Assembly: GCF_900167435.1 (NCBI RefSeq)
Contig: NZ_FUWS01000020.1
Coordinates: forward strand, 1 to 42,169
Length of the DNA stretch: 42,169 bases
DNA from: Marinactinospora thermotolerans DSM 45154
GTDB taxonomy: Bacteria > Actinomycetota > Actinomycetes > Streptosporangiales > Streptosporangiaceae
Direction of reading: 5' to 3'
Below are positions 8,066 through 14,938 of the stretch, piece by piece. Under the pieces are notes generated by a model. That model worked only from the letters and a program-made list of their open reading frames with translations, was not told the origin of the DNA and made no database searches. Positions within the stretch are counted from its first letter, which is position 1; every line of letters starts with the position of its first letter. The position numbers were made by a program, and so were the translations under genes.

Positions 8066-8867
8066 ACTGGTCGATTCTCTTTCGTATTTCGGCTGCGCTT
8101 TCACTGCTGGAGAAAGACTCTCCCTGCAGCATGCTGAAGAGCATATTGTAAGATCTGACGTCGCTTTCCCTGCGTAATATGTGCTCTCCAGTCACATATT
8201 CGGCGAAAGCGACGGGTGGCTTTGAATGGAAGGACATCGTCCGAAAACATCCGCTCGTTCCCAGGTGGGTGGGAGAATCCGGCATCGTCACCTGGAAGCG
8301 GATGTTCCCGGCTTCGATGAGTTCCAGCAGGTGCCGGAACTGCTCCAGCATCACCTCGCGCGACCCCACCTCGCGACGCAGGGCCTCGTGCCCCACGACG
8401 AACCACAGGATGGGGCCACCTGGGCCTATGATCTCCTTCCGTTTCATCCGGGCGGCCACGCGGCTCTCCGGGTCCTCGCTCTTGAAGTGCCAGGTGCCGG
8501 TCGCCAGGATCGCCCGCGCGTAGGCCGGCGTCTGTAACAGCCCGGGCAGGATCAGGGTCTGGTAATCACGGATCTCGGTGGCCTCGCGTTCCAGCAGGAG
8601 GCCGTCTTGAAACCATGAGGGACTCTGTATCTCGCGGAACAGGTTGTCCCATAACTCGGTGAGTTCCCCTCCGGTCATCAGTTCCCGGTCGAGCGCCACG
8701 GCGTGTTCCCGGCGAGGTTTCTTCACGCCGGTCTCTATCTGGCTGATCATGGAGGGGACCACGCGGCAGGCCTGTGCGCATCGCCCCTGGGTTACTTCCG
8801 CCTCGCTGCGTATCCGTAAAAGTGTTTCACCGAAACGTCGCCAGACAGGGTGAGGGGCGCGTGTCAT
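8016..8867 (-). CDS. XRE-family transcriptional regulator with DUF5753 domain
   Basis: 283 residues. Helix-turn-helix near residues 12-65 (LLRIRSEAEVTQGRCAQAC, then SMISQIETGVKKP). The rest, from about residue 95 to 270, is the DUF5753 domain (ILPGLLQTPAYARAIL, then a conserved MPDSPTHLGTSGCF patch). The downstream overlapping DUF397 gene and the divergent RsbW-like ATPase form the usual actinobacterial trio. The ATG at 8867 has GGTGA just upstream; a GTG at 8873 is possible. Three TTCACC copies (8869, 8890, 8900) at and upstream of the start suggest autoregulation (inference). Confidence 0.9.
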   Translation of the reverse strand: MTRAPHPVWRRFGETLLRIRSEAEVTQGRCAQACRVVPSMISQIETGVKKPRREHAVALDRELMTGGELTELWDNLFREIQSPSWFQDGLLLEREATEIRDYQTLILPGLLQTPAYARAILATGTWHFKSEDPESRVAARMKRKEIIGPGGPILWFVVGHEALRREVGSREVMLEQFRHLLELIEAGNIRFQVTMPDSPTHLGTSGCFRTMSFHSKPPVAFAEYVTGEHILRRESDVRSYNMLFSMLQGESFSSSESAAEIRKRIDQYEQARQPRLAQEQLQQ

Positions 8868-9177
8868 GTTCACCTGCCATCGCTATGGGTTCACCAATCT
8901 TCACCCGGCGTGACCATACTTTACCGTCGAGTGAGATCGGTTGAGGTCAGAAGTCATAACAGGCCAGTGTCGTTCTTGAGGGAAAACGGTTCCGTCCGGT
9001 GGGGGTACCGGTGACGGACCTCGGCCTCGGCGTGGAGGGGTAGGCGAGGAGAATGAGGCGGAATATCGCCAGAATGACGATGGTTCCCTTGTTGGGGGAA
9101 TTGCCGTTTAAAGCGTATCGGCAAGTTGTTCACATTTGTCCGCGCGTGTTCTGGTGTCAGAAGTAGGCGGGTGCGAT
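8868..9177. promoter_or_regulatory. Divergent promoter region with TTCACC repeats
   Basis: A 310-nt relatively AT-rich gap between the XRE regulator and the ATPase gene. TTCACC occurs at 8869-8874, 8890-8895 and 8900-8905, the last two in direct orientation with a 10-nt period, one helical turn. No other gene is evident in the gap. Confidence 0.45.
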
Positions 9178-9777
9178 ATGACGGTTTTTTCCACCCGGTT
9201 CCCGGGCGTCCCCGAAAGCGTCGCCGCCGCGCGCCGCTTCCTGGTCGCGACGCTGTGGACGGCATCGGAGGCCGTGGTGCCCAGCGGGATCATCGAGGAC
9301 GCCGAGCTGATCGTCTCGGAGCTGGCCACCAACGCCATCCAGCACACCCGCAGCGGTGACCCCGGGGGCACGTTCGAACTCCACGTCGACGTCGGAGAGC
9401 GGGGGGTCTCGGTGAACATCCGGACCGGTCCGCCCCGCGTCCGGGGGCCCGTCCGGGTCAGGAAGGCGCCGGCCGACTCGACGCGGGGACGAGGGCTCCT
9501 CCTGGTGACCGCACTGGCCGCGGAGTACCGGACCCTGGAACCCCTCGAACACGGCACCTTCGTCCTGCTCACCTGGTCGGCGCGGCCGGACCGCCGCTCC
9601 CGGGAGGGGACCGGGCAGGAGGGCGCCGCCCACCACGGGGAGGACGCCCCTCCCTGCGGCGAGCGTCCCTCGCTTCCCCGGCGCGACACGACACGTCGGT
9701 ACTGGCCCCAGCAGCTCCGCTGCCTGCGGCCCACCGCGCGACAGCACCAGGGCGACAACACCCGGCTCGATCTATGA
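9178..9777 (+). CDS. RsbW-like ATP-binding protein (HATPase_c)
   Basis: 199 residues; the ATG at 9178 is preceded by AGGCGG. Residues about 10-130 form a GHKL ATPase domain: N box SELATNAIQHT, G2-type loop RGRGLLLVTALA. This is the small anti-sigma-factor/serine kinase-like fold common in actinomycetes. The last 60 residues (from about 140) are low-complexity and polar, with no known domain. It is divergent from the XRE/DUF397 pair, which such ATPases frequently accompany. Targets could be a sigma factor or an anti-anti-sigma protein; none is encoded nearby. Confidence 0.85.
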   Translation: MTVFSTRFPGVPESVAAARRFLVATLWTASEAVVPSGIIEDAELIVSELATNAIQHTRSGDPGGTFELHVDVGERGVSVNIRTGPPRVRGPVRVRKAPADSTRGRGLLLVTALAAEYRTLEPLEHGTFVLLTWSARPDRRSREGTGQEGAAHHGEDAPPCGERPSLPRRDTTRRYWPQQLRCLRPTARQHQGDNTRLDL

Positions 9778-9991
9778 CCCCGTCCGCGCGCCGGTCCCGG
9801 GCGCGGGCGGGCGCTCGTCCCGGGCCGCCTCGCGGCGGGGCGTCGACGGGAACGCCCCGCCACCGAAGACCTTCGCCGCCCGCTCCGTCGGGCCGGCGAA
9901 GGACACGTCGCCTTCCCGGCCGGCGGCCCACCGCTCATCGCGGACCGGGAGAGGTCCCCGTGCCGCAGGGGCGTGGAGCGCGGGAGAGGGG

Positions 9992-10684
9992 TCACCCCTC
10001 CGCGCGCGAGGCGTGCTCGTTGTAGCCGCCGGCCTCCTCCTGCCCCGACAGGGCCTGGATGGCGGCCATGATCTCGTCGGTCACCACGCGCCGGGCCCGC
10101 CCGGGTTTGAGGTGGTCGTAACCGAACGAGAAGTCCAGCGGAGCGCCGAAACGGATGCGGATGGGCCGCACCCGCGGCAACCGCGCGCCGATGGGCTGGA
10201 TCTCCTGGGTGCCCGACAGCGCCACCGGGACCACCGGGGCGTGGGAGGTCAACGCCAGGTGCGCCACACCGGTCCGACCGCGGTAGAGCCGCCCGTCGGG
10301 GGAGCGGCTGCCCTCGGGATAGATGGCGAACGCCTCGCCGTCCTTGAGGATGCGCAGGCCGATCTCCAGCGCGTCGACGGCGTCACGGCCCCGGCCGCGT
10401 CGCACCGGCACCGCTCCCAGGGCCGAGAAGGTCGCCTTCGACAGCCGTCCGCGGACCCCGGCCCCCTCGAAGTACTCCGCCTTGGCCAGGAAACGCACCC
10501 GGCGCGGTACCGCCAGGGGGATGACCACGCTGTCGCAGAACGACAGGTGGTTGCTGGCCAGCAGGACCGGACCGGTGGCGGGGATGTGCTCCACTCCCTC
10601 GATCGTCGGCCGGTACACCGCTCTGCCCAGAAGCGAGCCGATCCGCCGGGTCATGTCGTAGAGCACCGGTTCCTCCAACCGCAT
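9992..10684 (-). CDS. 1-acylglycerol-3-phosphate acyltransferase (PlsC family)
   Basis: 230 residues. Catalytic NHxxxxD box: NHLSFCD with H46 and D51. Glycerophosphate-binding box: YPEGSRSPDG (E124-G-S-R). The segment IEGVEHIPATGPVLLASNHLS is typical of actinobacterial PlsC-like enzymes that acylate lysophosphatidate in phospholipid synthesis. Membrane-associated, but no strong transmembrane helix beyond the hydrophobic core. Start chosen at the ATG that gives the usual family N-terminus; no strong Shine-Dalgarno site precedes it, and M11 is an alternative. It is transcribed away from the small gene at 10852. Confidence 0.92.
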   Translation of the reverse strand: MRLEEPVLYDMTRRIGSLLGRAVYRPTIEGVEHIPATGPVLLASNHLSFCDSVVIPLAVPRRVRFLAKAEYFEGAGVRGRLSKATFSALGAVPVRRGRGRDAVDALEIGLRILKDGEAFAIYPEGSRSPDGRLYRGRTGVAHLALTSHAPVVPVALSGTQEIQPIGARLPRVRPIRIRFGAPLDFSFGYDHLKPGRARRVVTDEIMAAIQALSGQEEAGGYNEHASRAEG

Positions 10685-10851
10685 CCGAAAAGCCGCAGGC
10701 GTGGACCGAGGGCGGGTCCCAGGCAAACCTATCGCCGGCCCGGACCGCGCCGCCCCGGGATCACCGGAGCGGGGAGGGGTGATCGACCGGTGGAAGCGGG
10801 TAGGGGCGGCCCACGCGACAGTGCAGGGCAGCACACGAAGGAGAACCGACG

Positions 10852-11157
10852 ATGCGCACCTTGTCCGACGACGAGATCTCGGTCGCACTGGCCACGCTCG
10901 CCGAGTGGGAACACCAGGTGGACTCGCTGGCCCGGCTCGCGCCCACGGACGACCCCGCCGGCTTCAAGGCGACCGTCGAGCGTGTCGCGGGCCAGGACGC
11001 CGACCACGTCGCCATGGTGGACACCCCCAACGGGGTGGTGCTGCGGGTGGCCACGCCCCAGGCGGGCGGGGTCACCGCCACGGACGTGGAGGTCGCCGCC
11101 CGCATCGACAGGGCCATCGAGATGGGAGGCGCCGACGCCGCGCCGCCGGCGCCCTGA
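10852..11157 (+). CDS. Pterin-4a-carbinolamine dehydratase-like protein, catalytic residues lost
   Basis: 101 residues, with GAAGGAGA 8-9 nt before the ATG. The protein aligns by eye along the PCD/DCoH fold: LSDDEISVALATLAEWE (family: L-x-x-x-E-I-x-x-A-L-x-x-L-x-x-W), DPAGFKATVERVA, and the end AGGVTATDVEVAARID (family: H-x-x-G-G-L-T-x-x-D-x-x-x-A-x-x-I-D). The active-site H-H-P, expected near residue 61, is replaced by DHVAM, and the later T-H-D histidine by TPQ. The fold is probably kept and the dehydratase activity probably lost. DCoH proteins also act as dimerisation cofactors, so a binding role is possible. Monocistronic by position. Confidence 0.75.
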   Translation: MRTLSDDEISVALATLAEWEHQVDSLARLAPTDDPAGFKATVERVAGQDADHVAMVDTPNGVVLRVATPQAGGVTATDVEVAARIDRAIEMGGADAAPPAP

Positions 11158-11652
11158 CCCCACCTCCGCGCCTTCGCGAAGGACGCCCTCCGTCCCGTCC
11201 GGCGGCCCTCGCGGCCCGGCCCCCAAGACCGATGGCTCGGCGGTCGGGGAGGACCCGCCAGGCCACGCCGGGGGGCTCGGGGAGGTCGGCGAGCGGGACG
11301 GCAACGGCTTCTCCGCCGCGCCGGGGACGCCCCGGCCGCGGGCAGGGGCCGTCCGGCCGAGCGGTACGCGGACGCGGGGCGGGGCCCACGCCCCGCGGAA
11401 TGGGCGGGCGTCTCATCGCGGCCCGGACGCGCCGGCGGAGGGTCAGGCGTCGTTTCGGGCCGGCCCCGGCAGAGCCGACAGCACCGGCCCCCGCGGCCGG
11501 CGCCCACCCTCCCGGCCCGACGACGCGGCGCCGGCCGGCTCCACGAGCGTCGGGTTCCTAGCGTGGAAGGCGCGTCCCGCCCCGCAACCCTCCCGCCGGT
11601 CCGGACGGGCGCGCCCACCTCCCCGCTCCCGTCCCGTGGCCGATCCGCGCCC
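11158..11652. other. Intergenic, nothing recognised
   Basis: About 495 nt of very GC-rich sequence between convergent genes. Open frames here are Arg/Pro/Gly-rich with no domain or ribosome-binding site. No strong hairpin with a T-run was found. Confidence 0.5.
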
Positions 11653-12582
11653 TCAGGCCGGTGTCCAGTCGGCGTTGGCGCCGCACACCACCAGGCACGG
11701 GTGCTCGCCGGGGACCCGGCCGGCCAGCCACGCCGCGAACGGCACCGCGGCGGCGGGCTCGGCGGCGATGCGGAACTCCTCCCACAACCGGTCGCGCGCG
11801 GCGAGGATCTCGGCGTCGTCCACCAGGACCGGGGTCACCGGATGGTCGCGCAGCACCTGGAAGGGGACCTCGCCGAGGCGGGAGGCGCCCAGCGCGGACG
11901 AGGCGACCGAGTCGACCGAGGTGTCGACGGGCCGACCCGCCTCCAGGGCCGCGTGCAGACTGTGGCACCCTTTCGGCTCCACGGCCACGGTGCGGCACCC
12001 GCCCTCCACCGCCAGCGCGACACCGGCGACCAGCCCGCCGCCGCCCACGGCGACGGCGATGGTGTCGCACTCGGGGGCGTCGGCGCGGATCTCCAACCCG
12101 ATCGTGCCCTGTCCGGCCACCACGTCGGGGTGGTCGTAGGCGTGCAGGTAGGCGATCCCCTCGGCCTCGGCCCGCCGCGCCGCAGCCGTCGCCGCCGCGG
12201 CGTAGTCGGCGCCCACCCGCACCACCTCGGCGCCCGACGCCTCCAGGCGGCGCGCCTTGGCCTCGGGCACCGTCACGGGGACATAGACCACCGCCTCGGT
12301 CCCCAGCAGCCGCGCCGCTGTGGCCACCCCCAGCCCGTGGTTGCCGCCCGAAGCGGTGACGACCCGCGCGGGCGAGCCCGCGGCGAGCATCGCGTTGAGC
12401 GCGCCGCGCAGCTTGAACGCCCCGGTGAGCTGGAGGTGCTCCAGCTTCAGGGTCAGTGGACGGCCGTCGACGGTGGCGTGCAGCAGGGGGGTGCGGCGAG
12501 CGCGGCCGGCGATGCGTTCGGCCGCCGCGCCCACGTCCGTGGCGGTCGGGAGGGAGGTCGGGACTGCCGTGGTCGAAGTCAT
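11653..12582 (-). CDS. PLP-dependent threonine/serine dehydratase-like enzyme
   Basis: 309 residues, fold-type II PLP enzyme. The Schiff-base lysine is K57 in TGAFKLRGA; the substrate/PLP loop is ASGGNHGLG; the phosphate-binding glycine loop is VGGGGLVAG. These match threonine/serine ammonia-lyases of the TdcB/eutB type, which convert L-threonine to 2-oxobutanoate or L-serine to pyruvate. There is no C-terminal ACT regulatory domain, so it resembles the catabolic form. Hydroxyaspartate dehydratase or serine racemase activity cannot be excluded. Divergent from the LysR regulator at 12796, with a LysR-type box between them. Confidence 0.88.
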   Translation of the reverse strand: MTSTTAVPTSLPTATDVGAAAERIAGRARRTPLLHATVDGRPLTLKLEHLQLTGAFKLRGALNAMLAAGSPARVVTASGGNHGLGVATAARLLGTEAVVYVPVTVPEAKARRLEASGAEVVRVGADYAAAATAAARRAEAEGIAYLHAYDHPDVVAGQGTIGLEIRADAPECDTIAVAVGGGGLVAGVALAVEGGCRTVAVEPKGCHSLHAALEAGRPVDTSVDSVASSALGASRLGEVPFQVLRDHPVTPVLVDDAEILAARDRLWEEFRIAAEPAAAVPFAAWLAGRVPGEHPCLVVCGANADWTPA

Positions 12583-12621
12583 GTTCCCACTCTGCCTGTG
12601 CCGATCTTTAAGATGAAGCCA

Positions 12622-12648
12622 GCCTTGCTAACGACGATTAAGCAGGGC
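12622..12648. promoter_or_regulatory. LysR-type T-N11-A operator
   Basis: GCCTTGCT (12622-12629), 11 nt, then AGCAGGGC (12641-12648). The arms match as an inverted repeat at 7 of 8 positions and contain a T-N11-A core, the classic LysR binding pattern. It lies 40 nt upstream of the dehydratase start and 148 nt upstream of the regulator start, and is probably bound by that regulator to control both genes. Confidence 0.65.
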
Positions 12649-12795
12649 TTTGCGTCAGGACGGGTGGCGCGCGGAGCCCGCGACCGTTCCGGCGTCCGGC
12701 CGGCATGACGCTCGTCGCGCACGTTTCGCCAGCGTAGCGGCATGGTCGCCCGCGCCGCAGGCACACGCGCGACTCGGCCGCCCCGAGGAGACGAC

Positions 12796-13704
12796 ATGAC
12801 CTTGGACGCCAACCGGCTTCGGGTGTTCGTCGAGGTGGCCCACGCCGGGTCGATCTCGGCGGCGGCCACCCGCCTGGGGTTCACCCCGCCCGCGCTGTCC
12901 CAGCAGCTCACCAAACTCGAACGCGAGCTGGGATGCACCCTGGTGGAGCGGGGACGCTCGGGCGCGCGCCTCACCGAGGCGGGGCGGATCCTGCTCCAGC
13001 ACGGCGAGCGCGCCCTCGGGGAGCTGCGCGACGCCGAGGCCGCGGTCCGCGCCGCGGCGGGACGGCAGCCCCGGAGACTGTCGCTCGGCGCCTTCGCCAG
13101 CGCGGGCAAGACCCTGGTCCCCGCGGCTCTCGTGGCCTTCGGCCGCGCCCACCCCCACGTCCGGCTCGCCCTGTCCGACGTGGAACCCCCCGAGGGGTAC
13201 GGGCTCGTCGTCGCCGGCGACCTCGACCTGCTCATCACCCACCACTACCCGGGGGCCGTCCTGCCCGCGGCCACCGGGCTGCACCGGGAACGCCTGCTCG
13301 TCGACCCCCTCCTGCTGGTGGTGCCCGAGCGCCATCCCGCGGCCGGCCGCGCCGACCTGCGCCTGGCCGACCTGGAGGGGGAGGAGTGGATCTGCGGGGC
13401 GCCCGGCATCTCCAACCGCGCCACGCTGGAGGAGGCCGCGGCGGCCGAGGGGGTGACGGCCGAGGTCGTCTACGAGACGCGCGACTACGAGGTGGTGCTC
13501 GCGCTCATCCGGGCCGGACTGGGGGTCGGCCTGGTACCCCGCACGATCCTGCGCGCCTCGGTGTCGGGAGGCTGGCGGACGGCCCGGCTGCGCGGGCACG
13601 ACCTCGCCCGCACGATCTACGTCGTCCACCGGATCCGGCCCCGTGACCCCGTACCGGCGATGGTCGCGACCCTGCGCGCCACGGCCCGTGGTGCCCTCGG
13701 CTGA
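12796..13704 (+). CDS. LysR-family transcriptional regulator
   Basis: 302 residues; the ATG at 12796 follows GAGGAGACGAC. The winged helix-turn-helix is at residues 5-62 (LRVFVEVAHAGSISAAATRL, then FTPPALSQQLTKLE). The effector-binding domain, about 85-295, includes ITHHYPG and a final VGLVPRTILR patch. Its divergent position relative to the PLP dehydratase suggests that it controls that gene in response to an amino acid or its product (inference). Confidence 0.95.
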   Translation: MTLDANRLRVFVEVAHAGSISAAATRLGFTPPALSQQLTKLERELGCTLVERGRSGARLTEAGRILLQHGERALGELRDAEAAVRAAAGRQPRRLSLGAFASAGKTLVPAALVAFGRAHPHVRLALSDVEPPEGYGLVVAGDLDLLITHHYPGAVLPAATGLHRERLLVDPLLLVVPERHPAAGRADLRLADLEGEEWICGAPGISNRATLEEAAAAEGVTAEVVYETRDYEVVLALIRAGLGVGLVPRTILRASVSGGWRTARLRGHDLARTIYVVHRIRPRDPVPAMVATLRATARGALG

Positions 13705-13740
13705 CGGAGAGGGGAGCGGAAAGAGCAGGACGGGGCCGGC

Positions 13741-13762
13741 CGGCGGGCTGTGCTCCCCGCCG
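13741..13762. terminator. Hairpin between convergent genes
   Basis: CGGCGGG (13741-13747) pairs with CCCGCCG (13756-13762) around 8 nt, between the LysR stop (13704) and the channel-gene stop (13796). No T-run. Confidence 0.45.
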
Positions 13763-13795
13763 AACGCCGATGCCGACGCCGAGGAGAGAAGGGTC

Positions 13796-14476
13796 TCAGC
13801 GCCCGTCCCGGCCGGGCGCCTCCCCGCGTCGTGTCCCGGGAGGCCCCGGCGCGTTCCAGCGGTAGCGCACCGCCACCACGCGGATGACGAAGCACAGCAG
13901 CGCGGAGACGCCCGCGGTCCAGGCGCCGGGCAGACCCATCACGGCCGCGGCCGTGAAGGCGCCCGCGCCGAGCAAGGCGGGGATGGCGTAGATGTCGCTG
14001 TCCCGGGAGATCACCACCGGAATGCGGTTGATCAGCACGTCACGCAGCGTGCCGCCGCCCACGCCGGTGATCGCGCCCAGGATCACCGCCTGCGCCGGGC
14101 CGAAACCGTGCTCCAGCGCCTTGGCGGCCCCCGCCACGCAGAACAGGCTCAGCCCCGCCGCGTCGGCCAACGCGATCGGGGTGGCCAGGCGGTCCATCCG
14201 GTGGCCCAGGAAGAACGCGAGCAGCGCCCCGGCCATCGCCACGGCCAGGTAGCGCCAGTCCCCGAAGGTCGCCGGGGTCACCCCGAGCAGCAGGTCGCGG
14301 ATGATCCCGCCGCCGATGGCCGTGGTCACCCCCAGGACGGCCACGCCGACGATGTCCACGCGCGCCGAGCGGATCCCGGTGAGCGCGCCGTCCAACGCGA
14401 AGGCGAACACGCCGAGCAGGTCGAGCGCGAGCAGCAGGTTGAAGGGGGCCGGCGTCGGCGCGGTGGTGACGTCCAT
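13796..14476 (-). CDS. TRIC/UPF0126 (YicG-like) membrane channel
   Basis: 226 residues with an excellent ribosome-binding site (AGGAGGAGG) before the ATG at 14476. The protein is an internal repeat of two Gly-rich halves: FALDGALTGIRSARVDIVGV with GGGIIRDLLLG, and LSLFCVAGAAKAL with GVGGGTLRDVLIN, each spanning about three helices. This is the UPF0126/TRIC family, prokaryotic trimeric intracellular cation channels that conduct K+ or Na+. About seven transmembrane segments are visible. The last 20 residues are basic and polar. It is likely single-gene. Confidence 0.92.
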   Translation of the reverse strand: MDVTTAPTPAPFNLLLALDLLGVFAFALDGALTGIRSARVDIVGVAVLGVTTAIGGGIIRDLLLGVTPATFGDWRYLAVAMAGALLAFFLGHRMDRLATPIALADAAGLSLFCVAGAAKALEHGFGPAQAVILGAITGVGGGTLRDVLINRIPVVISRDSDIYAIPALLGAGAFTAAAVMGLPGAWTAGVSALLCFVIRVVAVRYRWNAPGPPGTRRGEAPGRDGR

Positions 14477-14938
14477 GACCTCCTCCTTTTTCTTCGGCCC
14501 GGTTTCCGGGCGCCGGCGCGCCCCAGCCATGGTGACAGAGCCATGGCGCCCGACCGGGACCTGGCGCGTTGCCACGGCGTGCCGTGGGGAGCCGGCACCG
14601 TGTCCGGGGGAGGGCGTGGCCCGTCGGGCGCGTCCCGGGCCGTGCCACGGGGGCGCGCGCCTCCCACGCCGGGGGAGGCGCGGTGGGCCGCTCACCCGGT
14701 CAGCGGTCCGGAGGGGCGGGGCGCGCCGCGGGCGTGCCACCGGGGGAGGCGTGGTGGTCGTGTCGCCCCGCTCTCCCCGGTGTCTCTCCTCATCGCCCAT
14801 ACCGTCCTTAGGAACGGGAGGACGGCCGCGTCCCGGCCCCGCGGCGAGGTGACCGCCGTCGGCGGACGCCCCCGACCGGCGCGCGGCCCCGCTCCACCGC
14901 CGGCGCCCGGGCCGAACGGCCCGTGGGAGCGGCGGGGA
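14477..14938. other. Intergenic, nothing recognised
   Basis: 462 nt of GC-rich sequence between the oxidoreductase stop and the channel start (both minus strand). It must carry the channel promoter and perhaps a terminator, but no clear elements were found and no frame resembles a known protein. Confidence 0.45.
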
